Positions 48,182-60,800 of a DNA stretch of 64,000 nt are shown in pieces. The stretch spans positions 16,685,478-16,749,477 of the forward strand of contig CM076649.1 of the NCBI GenBank assembly GCA_038496675.1. The letters are read 5' to 3'. The DNA is from Rachycentron canadum (taxonomy: Eukaryota > Chordata > Actinopteri > Carangiformes > Rachycentridae). The first letter of the stretch is position 1; the number at the start of each line of letters is the position of its first letter. Made by a program: the position numbers and the translations under genes. The notes below the pieces were generated by a model. It made no database searches, was not told where the DNA came from, and saw nothing but the letters and a program-made list of their open reading frames with translations.

Positions 48182-49090
48182 GTTTGAATTAAAAACTGGA
48201 AATTTTCTGTACAATGTATTATTATAATATACTGTCAAAATGTGCTTAACAACATTCTTGTTGTGTTTTCACTTTACATGATGACCAAGAACTGTAACCT
48301 CTATGTACTTTCTTTGTGCAAAAGGCACTCGAAGAAATGTGTTCATGAGTCTGTAACATGTTTACTGCTGTCAATTTTTGTTAACACTTGTTCATTTTAG
48401 TGTCATGGAAATCTACTCATCTATGCCTGTGTATAATTATAAAGATTAATTTGCTTAAGGAATCCAACGTTGCCACACTTGCCTCTATGAATCATGCCTT
48501 ATCTAATGGTCATTGTGCAAAGCTGATATGAGGTTATAACCATTATTGCTTCCGTACAACTATAAAACGATAATAGAGAAATAAAAGATTAGTAATAAAA
48601 CTGACTGACTCTTCTGTATATATGACATATATGTTCCTTTATCAAGAGTAATATTGCCATTTATATCATATATGTCCATTAGGTATGTCATAAATCACAT
48701 ATCACATAAATATGTAAGCTGCAAGGGTATATGAAGATACAAGTTTATGTATCAACATATATAAAACCCCAGTAGTTATATTTGTAAGCATACATCAAAA
48801 TATGTGACTAATTTTTATAATTTTTAACATGTTGCAACCATGTTAACAAAATATTTAAAATTCACAGAGATAAGTTTATTAAATAAAAAAATTTTATTCT
48901 CATTTATAAAATATAAATATATATAATAAATATATATTCTGGGGAAACCCCTCAGACCATTGAAACTTACTGTATATAATATCAACACATACAGCCAGGC
49001 TTTGGGATGAATATATATTTATGTAAAATGCATAATCTTAAATATTTATATTGGCTATAGACATGCACAGTGTGGACTACTACATATATG
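48182..49090. other. AT-rich intergenic DNA between mon1a and the Tc1-like element
   Basis: Very AT-rich, dense in ATATAT and CATATAT words between about 48600 and 49090. It has no exon-like frame and offers many TA target sites of the kind Tc1/mariner elements insert into. Confidence 0.5.
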
Positions 49091-50679
49091 TACAGTCAAG
49101 CCCAAAATTATTAATACCCCTGGCAAATTTGAACTTAATGTTACTTTTACTCAACCAGCAAGTTTTTTCTTGATTGGCACAGGCGTCTCCCAGAAGATGA
49201 TAAGATGATGTACAAGAGGGAGGCATCATTGTGGAAAAAAATATTTTTCAGCTTTTATCTTCATTTGAACAAAAAGTGGCATGTCCAAAATTAGTCATAC
49301 CCTTTGCAAACTGTCACAGTCTTTGGGAAAATCCAAAGGTCTGTACCATTCAAATAGTCCCAGCTGTTCTAAAGCATCCTAATGACCCTGTTCATTGGGA
49401 GCAGCTGTTTTAATCAACTCAGCAGGTGAAAAACAGCAGCTCTCTGCAGTTGCTTTGTGGACAGTCATGGCTAAGACACAGGAGCTCACTGAGGACCTGT
49501 GGCTGCGCACAAGTCAGGAAAGGGCTACAAGGCCATATCTAAATGTTTTCAAGTTCCAGTGGCTACAAAAAAGTATTATTAAAAAAATACAGGATGTTAC
49601 ACACTGTGGAAAATCTCAGAGGACGTGGTCGGAAGCCAAAGGTGACACCTGTGCTGGTCAGGAGGATAGTGAGAGAGGTGGAAAAGAATCCAAGGATCAC
49701 CACCAAGGCCATCCTGGTGAACCTGGGCTCTGCTGGTGGCAACGTCTCAAGGCAGACAGTCCAATGGACGCTGCACACTGCTAGGTTCCATGGACGCAGA
49801 CAAAGGAGGACCACACTTCTCCAGATAAGATGCACAAAAGCCCGCTTGGCCTTCGCAAATGCTCATCTGGACAAAGAAGAAGACTTCTGGTCTTCTGTTT
49901 TATGGTCAGATGAAACAAAAATTTAATTGTTTGGTAACAATGATGTATCTTTCATTTGGCGTAAAAAAAGGAGAAGCCTTCAACCCTAAGAACACCACTG
50001 TCCCCACTGTCAAACATGGTGGTGGGAACCTAATGCTTTGGGGGTATTTTTCAGCCAGTGGACCAGGGAAACTACTCACAGTACATCCAGATACTCAACA
50101 ACAACATCAAGCAGTCTGCAGAGAAACTTGGCCTTGGGCACCGGTGGACATTTCAGCATGAGGACGACCCAAAACACACTCCAACAGTGGTGACGAAATG
50201 GTTAGCGGATAAAAACATTAACGCTTCGCAGTGGCCCAGCCAGAGTCCTGACTTGAATCCAATTGAGAATCTGGAGGGAGCTAAAGATCAGAGTGATGGT
50301 AAGGAGACCCTCCAATGTGAGAGTTGGAGCTCATTGCTAAAGCTGAATGGGCAAAAATACCAGTGGAGACATGCAAAAAGCTGGTCAGCAATTATAGGAA
50401 GGTTTGATTGCTGTAATAACCAATAAAGGCTTTTCTATTTATTTTTGAGAAGGGAGAATGAATAACTTTGGACTTGTCACTTTTTGTTCAAATGTAAATA
50501 AAAGCTGAGTTTTTTTTTTTTTTTTTTCCCCTCCCCCCTCGCAACAATGCCTCATGTATATCGTCTTATTTTCGGGGAGATGCCTGTGTCATTTCCAATC
50601 AAGGGAAAAAAACTTGCTCGTTGAGCAAAAATAAGTCAAAATTTGCCAGGGTTATTAATAACTTTGGGCTACGAACCTA
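49091..50679 (+). mobile_element. Tc1-like (Tc1/mariner) DNA transposon, about 1.6 kb, decayed
   Basis: The left terminal repeat begins TACAGTCAAGCCCAAAATT at 49091, followed by ATACCCCTGGCAAAT and, about 60 bases in, GCAAGTTTTTTCTTGATTGG. The right end mirrors this: CCAATCAAGGGAAAAAAACT near 50595, ATTTGCCAGGGTTATTAATA at about 50641 and CTTTGGGCT at 50662-50670. Terminal repeats are therefore about 120-200 bases. The flanking dinucleotide is TA on the left and probably TA at 50678-50679 on the right, where the last bases are degraded. The length and the encoded transposase fit Tc1. Confidence 0.88.
49467..50426 (+). pseudogene. Broken Tc1-like transposase
   Basis: The ancestral frame starts at ATG 49467 (MAKTQELTEDLW). 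Recognisable parts are an N-terminal helix-turn-helix region with GRGRKPK, the first catalytic Asp in VLWSDETKI, NPKNTTVPTVKHGGG, the second Asp in DDPKHT, and the SQSPDLNPIENL block before the third acidic residue. The frame is interrupted at least three times: near an A-run at about 49570-49590, by a stop after WSDETK at about 49921 beside an A-run, and near 50060-50080. After IENL the expected Trp-Arg-Glu-Leu is altered. No intact protein can be made, so the copy is inactive. Confidence 0.88.
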
Positions 50680-50999
50680 CATTTACCGGAATTTATTTTC
50701 CTTAAAATATTTTGTTTGTACCCATGGCAGTTATTTAAGTTTGTTTTTTTTGTTCAGTGTAATCAGTGAGTAGGCTGCCTTCATCTTTGTGAAGACACAT
50801 CAGTAGCTACACATGCTGGTCTGTTGCCTAAACAAGAACTTAAACTTACACGATAAAAATAGTGCAAGTGGCTCTGGTGCTCCAGTGCGGAGGAGTGCAC
50901 AGTGAGACAGGTATTGCACAGTTAAGTTTGAATTGTCATCCAGGAAGATAACAACGAGCAATATAGACATAGAGCAGCTGTGATGCGGCCTCCATCAAT

Positions 51000-51297
51000 T
51001 TATGGCGACGTACGACTGCAGCAAAGGTGCGTAAACAAATCCAATGTGGGCCAATTGTGTTTGCCGCTGAGCCTCAGCCTGAAGCGGTGAGGGGAGGAGC
51101 GAGCTGTGGCGGAGGAGGCCGGTTTACACTGGGAGCTGAAGTAAGATCCGAAACCGACTCAGTTCAGGCTTTAACTGAAAGCAGTAATTCACCTAATTGT
51201 GTGATCTGGGATCTGTCCGAGCTCACAGCAGTCATCCCTACGCGGCCCCACGGTCAGACACGGAGCAGAGGTGCCAGCGGAGAGCACATCTGTACAG
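51000..51297 (+). other. mst1r: Putative 5' untranslated exon and promoter region of mst1r
   Basis: A GC- and CpG-enriched stretch stands out from the AT-rich surroundings and ends in CTGTACAG followed by the donor GTAAGA at 51298. The next acceptor in the right place is CATCATTCAG ending at 54703, opening the exon with the mst1r ATG. An open frame covers the stretch, but it resembles no known protein. The left boundary is arbitrary. The 50680-50999 gap before it shows nothing. Confidence 0.4.
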
Positions 51298-54200
51298 GTA
51301 AGAGCACAGCACACAGCTGTATATGCCACAGATTAGAGAGCACTGAACCTTCCTCAGGAGCTCAACAGAAAACCACAGAGATGCTGTATCAGGGAATTTT
51401 AACATCATAAAGTGCACTTAAGTTTAATTTGTTACTGTGTTTTAAGTAGAAGTTTCATCGATAATATATTGTGATGAAACTGTTGTTAATTATATATGAT
51501 ATGCTGTCTACCATGTGTGCTGATTAATATGAAAGGTGTGTTAATATGGGGGGATGAGATCTGGAGGGATTTCCTAGTTTCATTGTCAATTTCATTTGTA
51601 ACGTGCATGAGACATAATGAAATTCTAAATTTACATTTACAAAGTAGATTTATAATTGGACTTATTGTCTAAACAGCAGATGTAGTGACACAACACTGCC
51701 TGACAATCATTCCTGACGCTCACTGAGCAAGGCGCTGTCTAACCTTTCAGGTTTTGTGCAGCTGTTGGAATCCAATACCATCTTACATGTGGCTTGAAAG
51801 CAGCCTGCAGTGGCACAATTCGACTGAAGTTAAGACAGACTGCCAGATGATGCATAAACATGGACAGAAAGAAAGAAAGATAAACACAAGATAAGAGAGA
51901 CAGATTGATTTAGGTCCTGAACCATGTTTAACCACTTGGATTAATCTCAGATTGATTTTGAAGAATAAAATCAAACATGAGAATAAATGTTTTTTTTAAA
52001 GTAAATTGAGACCTAATATCTCTCCACACTGGAAGGTTCCTGTGGTGCTCTACTGGTTTGGGATGCATTGCCTGCCATTGAATCAATACATGTGTCCTTG
52101 GGGTGTTATATTTTTCACAATTGACCATTTACACAGCAGCTTGCATCTTAATATCCCCCTGTGTATCTGTACATTGATTTAATGAAAGAGGGATGCTCTC
52201 TCTTATGCTGATTAATTGCTGTCAAATCCAAAGTATGCATACTTATCACTGCAGTCCCACAGCTCATTGTTGTTGTGGAGTAACTTTTTGTTGTCTACAT
52301 AGAGAATGAGAAAGAACAATACTTCTTGATGGAAAGATAAACAAAAAAACAACACAAGACAGAAGAGAGATGTAAATATAGTGATTGTGGAGCATAATTC
52401 TGTGTAATGTTGCCAGACATCTGGTTTGATATTGTTCTGATATCAGAAGTGAGGAGGAGGCAGGTGTTCACATCACTGCACCTTTGAGTAATCTCTAAGG
52501 AAATACATGCAAAAACCTGGATCAGCCTGCAACTTGCGCAATAGCATAATGAATGGAAACTCAATTTCAGCCATTTGGTTTATTAACCATGAACATGAAG
52601 TCAATCAGTGTCATTACTATGTGTACCCATGTACTCTAACCTTAACCTCAGCCTCACATTGAGCTGCAAATGTTAAAATGTAACACATCATCTATGAATT
52701 ATTGATGTAAAGACACCAGACTCCTGACTTCAAACGTTTCCATATGACTGCTTAGAGCAATGATAAGTTCTGTTTTATTTGACTTTTGGTCAAATATAAC
52801 TTTCTCTGCTGTTAAATCAAATCAGAGTTGATGATATTCTCTGGCATGAGCACACGAGAAGCAGCTTCTTCGCCTGGGACTTAAAAAAGGCTCATGTCGT
52901 CTTATGACCATCAGTCCGTGTACATCTTTCCCCTTGAAAGGCACGTAGCGGTTGTGACAGGAATGCAAAGTAGAGAGGCCAGGGGTTCCTGAATATAGCC
53001 TAACTGTGATCTGTCCAGTTAATGATCCACCAAACAAACGTCTGTTCAGGATGAGAACAAGACTCAGTATGAAACATGGTTCCATTAGGTTGGTTGGTTG
53101 TAAGAGATTAAAAAACATATATTAATTGACAAGAACTGATTACTGAATTGATTAATTTGGGTAATTAATGTTGAACCAAAGCCATTAACTTGGTTTGTTA
53201 CAAGGAGTTCTCTTGCGTTAAAGAAGATGACTCATATTTGGAGGAAAGAAGATGGGATGGCAGATTAACTTGAATAAATATTAGTAGACAGATATGAATG
53301 ACCTGAGGAGGAAGTTGCAATAAGGATAGTTTTATTCACTGTGTATCATGTTGAGTGCTACCAAGACAGCTCCATCTTTGATTACATAAACACTTGCTCT
53401 CAGTGTTTATGTTGAGTCAGAGAAAGCTTTTATGACCACATGTACTTTTACCATCATCTGGCTCAGCTAAGATGATGGTGTTTGTCACCTCAGCTGTATC
53501 AGGATTAGACTGTGATAAAGCAGACTGATATTGATTTTTAAGTTTCTTACCATCATTTCCATAAAACAATGCATTTTCTTTTACAGACCACTCCAGAATG
53601 TTTTATTGCGTTTAATGAGGTTAAATGTTATGAAAGTAAAATAATACAGATCAGGAGTTTTCACACACTCTCACTTTTAAGACTTTTTTTTTTTTTTCAA
53701 AAGTTTGCCCAGGGGCATATTCTGTTGTTGGGCCCCAACTGACCCCACTGAACTGTAGTGTCAGTTTCATTATTTTACCAGACACCCAGAAATCAACTGG
53801 TACTCCACAACAGAACTAATTAGTTGATTAATCAATTAACAAAATAAATTTGCAGCAGCTTTGACAACTGATTTTTTTGTTTGCCAAAGAAATCCCAGGT
53901 ATCAGCCTGTTGAATGTAGACTTAACTTTATTGCTAGTTTTTTCAGTTTTCTATGACAGTAAACTCTCAGCTGTTGAGATAAATATTTTTCACTTGAGCT
54001 TCTGGCATTATTGAGTTACTGAAGAATTTTCAGGCACATTGATAATGAAAATAGTTGTACCTTTACAGTTCTCTGATGGAAGGTTAGTAACCTGACACAA
54101 CAAATTAGTTTGATTAAAAACTTTACAGCAAACTACCTCAATACAAATTGAAAGATATTCAAAGCCCCTGCAAGTCTGTTCAGTCTGGGGTCTCCTCAAA

Positions 54201-54703
54201 GTGTTGTTAAATGAAAGCTCCAAAAAGTCAGACAGTAAGTGAAATTTATTTGAAGTAATAGTTTGACATAGTTTTCAGGAAATGTGCTTTATTCTTTCTT
54301 GCTAGTTTAGATGAGAAGATTGATGCCACTCTTATATCTGTTTGTCAATTATGACATGGGCGGTAGTAGAGAGTTATCCTAGCTTAGCATAAAGACTGGA
54401 AACAAGGAGAAACGCCTTGTCTGGCTTTGTCCAAAGATTAAAAAATGATTACCATTACCTGAACCCTTACCTTTAGAAAGGTAAAACTATCTCCTCTAAG
54501 CTTCATATTAATGTAACATATATGAGAACATACTGATTTCCCCTCAACTCTCAGCAAAACAAACAAATGTATGACTTTTCCAAAATTGCTTTCAAGTTCC
54601 AAAATAAAGTTTCATGCTGTGGTTTCAGTTCTATTTGTGTTGAAGATGATAATTTCTTAGTTACTGAATGACTTACTCTATTCTGTCATTTCCCATCATT
54701 CAG
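51298..54703 (+). other. mst1r: Putative mst1r 5' UTR intron
   Basis: About 3.4 kb without exon-like frames, including a T-run at about 53683-53697 and a dispersed repeat near 54255-54570. No other gene was recognised on either strand. Confidence 0.45.
54255..54570. repeat. Dispersed percomorph repeat upstream of mst1r
   Basis: TTAGATGAGAAGATTGATGC, TTAGCATAAAGACTGGAAAC and CTGGCTTTGTCCAAAG match my memory of a highly abundant percomorph interspersed repeat. Polarity and exact ends are uncertain. Confidence 0.6.
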
Positions 54704-54802
54704 GTACTATTGGCTGGTGTTAAAGATGCTTTGGTCCGGGCATCAGACCTGGGGGTAAGACCACATTATCTGTGCTATTGCCCCGTGTGCACCAGAGTGG
54801 AG

Positions 54803-57800
54803 ATGGTCCACTGGGCCACACAGTGGGGGACATGTGTCTGGATCCAGACTCTGCTGGCCTTTGCCTTGGCCAACTGTCCCTCACTGACCCCAAGTCCTGT
54901 CAACTACTCAGTGGTTTACACCATGCCCTTCTTCCAGGCCCAGGGCCCCATCCAGAACATTGTCAACAACTCCTTGTACCAGGAGGTGTATGTAGCCTCA
55001 CAGAATGTGATTGAAGCTGTGAACAGAAGCTTGGAGAAGGTGTGGGAGCTCCACACTGGGCCGGTGGGAGGCACAGAGTGTCAGATATGCAATTTGTGCG
55101 ACATTGACAAGGATCCTAACTTCCTGGAGGACACAAACAATCAGATCTTGCTGTTGGATACTCTCTTTATGTATTTATATTCATGTGGAAGTTCTCAATA
55201 TGGTGTGTGTTATTCCCACCAGCTGAACTCAAATGGAGAGCCTCCTTCTCTTTCTAAATGTTTGTTCAGAAAAGATTCCAACTCAGCGGCCTGCTGTCCT
55301 GACTGTGTGGCCAGCCCTCTTGGAACCAAAGTCACCATGGTTGAAGAGGGTCAAACTGTCTACTTCTTTGTTGCCGCAACTGTCAATGACAGCGTGACCC
55401 AGCGTTATAGCAGGAAGTCTATATCCGTCCGACGACCACTGGCCACTGAAGATGGCTTCTACAGTGACGTACGTGGCCTAACTGTCCTTCCCAGCCTGCG
55501 AAGGACATACCACATTGAATATGTCTACAGCTTTTTCACTCAGGAGTTTGTCTACTTCCTCTCAGTCCAGAGAGAGAGCCCCGATCAGGAATCATCTCCG
55601 TTTCAGACTCGTCTTGGCCGTCTCCCACGGAATGAGTGGGAGATGAAGAGGTATCGAGAGGTGATCCTAGAGTGTCGGTTTGAACCAAAACGCCGGAGGA
55701 GGAATGTAGCCAGTGAACCCTATAAAGATGTGGTGTACAATGTGGTCCAGGCAGCCCATTTTGGCAAGGCAGGCAGGGAGCTGGCAGAGGAGTTGGGGGC
55801 AGAGGAGGAGGATGACATTCTCTATGGGGTTTTTGCAGTTACAGATGACAGTGGGGTCACAGAGCATGACTCTGCCCTGTGCGCCTTCCCAATGGACAAC
55901 GTAAACAAAGCAATCGTTGATGGGGTGGATGACTGCTGTGAGTCTGGACCAGAGCAGCTCTCCAGAGGACTCTGCCATTTTCAACCCTGTGAGAGTTGTC
56001 CACATGAGGTGAGCTTATCTGTTCACTAACACACAGCATTTACAGGTGGTTACATGCCAATATGATCTCAGGTCTATTTTATTTAAATGAGAGAGTCCCA
56101 GATTTGAGAGAATTCATAGAGCACTAGTGACAGTGAAAATATGTCACTGTCAGACTCACAGAACTCACTTAAAATCAAAAGCATCAAAGTTATTTTCCTG
56201 GCACCCAATCGTATACAGAAGTATTTGCTGACTCGGGGTGCCGGTATTTTGATCAGGCCTGTTAAAACAAAGGATCAGGCCTGAAAGTGTGTCTGATGCC
56301 TGTTTTCTTAACATGTGAGTACATATGCAGATATTAAACCCAGACCACTGAGACCTTATTGTGGTTGGATGAATTCAGTTGAAACTCTGAACAGGGGAAG
56401 GCCAAACAAGTAAACGAGGTACAGTTATTCCCCAGGCAAAAGGTTTTGGTAAAAATGATAATAAGAAATGGAATGCCTTGGTTGTGTGTTTTCTTATGAT
56501 TATTATGGAGAAATATCAGTTTATGAAATCACGTAAAGCCCTAAACAAGGCAATACCTTACTCACAACACTGGCTGTATGAGCATTATTAGACAGTAAAA
56601 GCAGAGTTTGTTCCAGCTGCAAGTGATTATTGTGTGACTCAGTGTTTTCCAAGATAAATCTGTCTGAGGATTGCTGTGTAAAATGAAAGGTGATGGTGAA
56701 ACCGCTGTTATCTGAGCCATGAATTAAACATTACAACCTATTTTCTACAGGATAATACAATATTCCTGTTAAAGAGATATTGCTTTCTTGCCAAGAGTCA
56801 TGATCTACAAAGTACATCAAAGCACATACAAAATAAAACAAGTAGCCAGCACTGTTTTGAAGGATCCAAAAGAAAAACCATCTACCCATCTGCACCTCTA
56901 GTGACCTCTATGATGAATGATGATGACGACATTTGTGGTCAGTGCTGGTCCATGACTTTAGTTGTGAGGCTGCCAATAACCAGAAAAGACAGAATAACAA
57001 ATCAAAATTTTATGTCTCAATCAGTTCTGATAGATAGATATTGGACAAAGCTGTTTCCAGTCTGTTTCTTTAAAATAAAAAAAGATTAGATAAACTAATC
57101 TAGCTGCCTGCTGGCTGTAGTATCTCATTTAGCATGCAGGGAAGAGAGTGGCATCTATCTTCTCATCAATGTCTTGGGCAGAAAATGATTTCCCCAAATT
57201 GGAACTATTGATTTAAGGAGGATGCCTCTCTCAACCTTTCTTACCATTACATTAACACTGTCAGTTGTCAAGTTGGGCCAATTGTGATGAGAATAGCTGA
57301 CTGAACTGATGACTGGTTCATGAATAACCTTTGTGGCCATCCAGTTGAAATAGTGCTTATGTTCAGCCAAACATCTGGCCATTTTCAACTGTCCTCTACT
57401 CACAATATGTCAGATCCTCTAGATGACATACCCATACCCTGTCAACTCATGTTAAGCTCATTTGTACCTCATCCTGCAAGGGAATGCACCTAGAATCACA
57501 AGCATTTGTTGTCCACTAACTGTAAAATACAGTGATAAACATTGTGTTTTGAATAGAAATTTAGATTTGGAGAATTCAGCTTACACACATGTCACTATTC
57601 AGAAAAATGGACAGAGGGAAAGTGGGAGTCAGGGTTGGTTATGACTTGTTTTCTGCATCATTGAATTAGTTTCTCAGGTCAGACGGGAAGAGGGTGTTTG
57701 AAATAACTCAAATTTCATCTCATGCCAGTCAACAAAAGTTTCCCTCATGTCTTCTGTGGGAGTGTGTACTCAGTGTGCTTTAATGCCTTGGTATACATTT

Positions 57801-60800
57801 GGTGGTGTTATTAATTCTACTGTTCATTTGATTATCCTGTATATAACTCTCATAATATTTTTTTTTGTTGAGTTAGTCAGTGTTGGCTGTGAGTTTGGCC
57901 GTGGCATGTTTGTAAGAATTTGCACATGATGTGGAAAGATTGATGCCCAAAATTCCCAGAAGTGAGGAACTGTTGTTGAAGTTGCAGCTAGGATTTCATA
58001 GTTTGGAATTGTATCAACGGATTTTAGAAAAAGAGTAAGAAAATAGATGCTGTGACTAAGACATGGTACCATGAGGTCAGGTCAAGAAAAACTAAGAAAT
58101 GAACACCGGTTTTGATATCGGCTGTCACGTTCTCAGCTAATGAAAGGTATGTACTAGTTAAATTTAAATGTAGCAGTTCCATAAAGTTTGGCAGAGCACA
58201 AGCTGTTTTTTTTCCCCCTGTATTTATGTTGAGAGGACCTCTGAGGTTGCTGCTTTGTTGCTTTTGGCTGCTGGTCTGCACAGTGTTGAGTAACCTGTCA
58301 GTGGACTTGTCCAACAATCTGAGATCCTGGTTCTCCCATTTCTCAGCTGATACAAACACCAATTACTATCAATAACGTCATCTCTACCTCGCAAATGCTT
58401 TAGTATGTTGGTGAATTATTTACACATTGAAGGTTCATTGGATTGGATTTCTTGTTACCACTTTTTTTTTTATTTCAAGAAAACAAGTATGAATTATTGT
58501 GTCTACAGTGTTATGTCCTGGCCTTATGGATACAAGTCTGTGTTTGCATGAAGACTCCCTTAAATTAAACAGGGATCCACCCTGCTCCTTGTCTATAGCT
58601 GCAAGGCAATCCTGTCAGTAATGCAGCACATAATCATCTATCACAGCCTCTGATATTATGAAATGATCTCATTATGGTAACAGATTTTCACCTTGTGCTG
58701 CTGTGTGCCACATAATTTGTTTCTCATGGTTACTGTGGTGACCAGTGCAGCTCATAACTTACATGACCTGGGAGTGGCTTAGATTGGTTTGAGAACATTA
58801 TTTTTGAATTACCTGCTGCCCATCCAACCATGAATAAACATGAAAAACAAACTGCTTAGCTTCCTCTGCAGTTTTCCATTTCACATGACCTTCAGTTGTT
58901 CAGTTGTCCTGAGAGTGGGTCTGCTAACAAGTGAGCTCAGTAGCTGATAGGATTTCATCCATAGCACTATGATGGCCATGTTAATCATGGAAGTTGAAGA
59001 CAGCAATTTGACAAAGCCCTTACCGGTGTTTTCCTACACATCCATCTTCATGACGACTGAGCAAACTTAGTTTTCTTTGTAATGCAGTTGAAAGCTAAGT
59101 AAATCAATTAGGTGAGAGTTTAGTCTGTAATTTGGGATTACTCTGTCAATGTGGCATCTCCAAGTGGGGGAAAATAAATAAAAAAAAAAAAAAAAAAATG
59201 CAACTATGCATTTTGATACACTGAAGCCTCAGTATCACAGGAGTTCATGCTCCCAAGTCTTGTGTGTATATGTGAGTGTATATTCTCGTTTAAATTTCCT
59301 CCTTATTTAATTTCATTATCATTTGCTGCCTGTGGCTGTGGTACTAGAGCATGGAGAACAATGCCACATGCAGAGACCATCCTACCATGGTGTCAAAGCC
59401 CTACTACAGAGTGGACCTCTTCAACAGGCAGATGACAGATGTCCTTCTCACCTCTCTGCTGGTCACAACCATAGAGAACAAGACTGTCGCCCATATTGGC
59501 ACTTCGACTGGACGCCTGCTACAGGTAAGATTCAAAACATTTTTAATGTGTTGTTAATGTGTTGTTTATGGTATTAGTCTTCACTTTACCATTGTATATG
59601 ACCCTCTACTTATATCTTTCTTTTGTGCCTGTTTTGGCAGCTTGTGTTGACAAGATCCAGTCCTATTATTTTTGCCAATTACTCTTTGGAGGACAACCAG
59701 AGAGTCTCATCCATTGCAGCTGTTTACTCATCAGAGTATCTTCTTTTCGTGGTTGGAGACAAGGTACATTTTATATTTGTGTAATCGGCCAAGAACGAGC
59801 AGGTTAGGTTACTTCACAATGATAAATGAGCTGGTGTGACTAATTGCCCCTCCATGATCCTGTGATACTCTGGAGACCTGTCCAGTTTTTTTTCCAACTC
59901 AGGATCTGATGAGACCGTGACCCTGTGACCAACACAATGAACAATCATGTGGGTGTCATTGCATTCCTGTGGGATGTCAGGACTATTACCTAGTGTGATA
60001 GCGATTGGGACACATCAGGGAAATTAAGCTCTGTAAATATCTCTTTGAAAGATAAGTGGTTGTTTGAAATGATGCTGTGAACAGTACAATCTCTTTTGTT
60101 AAGATACCACTGTGAGGAGTATGGAAGGTAATAATTCTATTTCTATTCTTGCATGTAAATTTATGAAAAAAAAAAAGAAAACTAGAAGTAAAAAGTAGAT
60201 GTTTTAACCAAAGAAATCAAAACGAAATTTGAATTTATTTATTTATTTATTTTTTAATGTAAATCTTATATTTGTAATATTTAATATTGTAATCATCTAC
60301 ATGATTATGAGCACTGACAAATATCAAGGGACAGGGATAGGAACTATCAAAACTTCATTAGTTGGATATATTAATCGCCATATTACTATATAATACTAGT
60401 ACAGGGACGCAGGGGATTGTTCTCCTTAGAGGGAATATACAGTATGTTATCTCTGTTTCAGATGATTCAGGTGCCACAGAGAGGGCCTGGCTGTCAACAC
60501 TTCCTGACTTGTGCCATGTGTCTGACAGCCCCTAAGTTCATGGGCTGTGGCTGGTGCTCTGGATTGTGCTCCTGGGAGAGCGAGTGTCACAATCGCTGGA
60601 GGAACGAGTCCTGCCCACCTGGAATCACTGGGGTTTGTTCTGCAAACCTGGATACAAACATCCCTTTGTACCTTTGCAATTGATAAAAACATTTAATTTC
60701 AAGGCAGTACAATATATTCTGCTTTGATGCAGTTCTTTCCACGGACTGCTCCTCCTGATGGTCAAACAGAGCTAACGGTGTGTGGATGGGAGTTCCAGTC

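Noticed and set aside
51027..51410. 127-codon open frame in a GC-rich region
   Set aside because: No recognisable similarity, and a clear splice donor interrupts it at 51298; better explained as the mst1r 5' untranslated exon.
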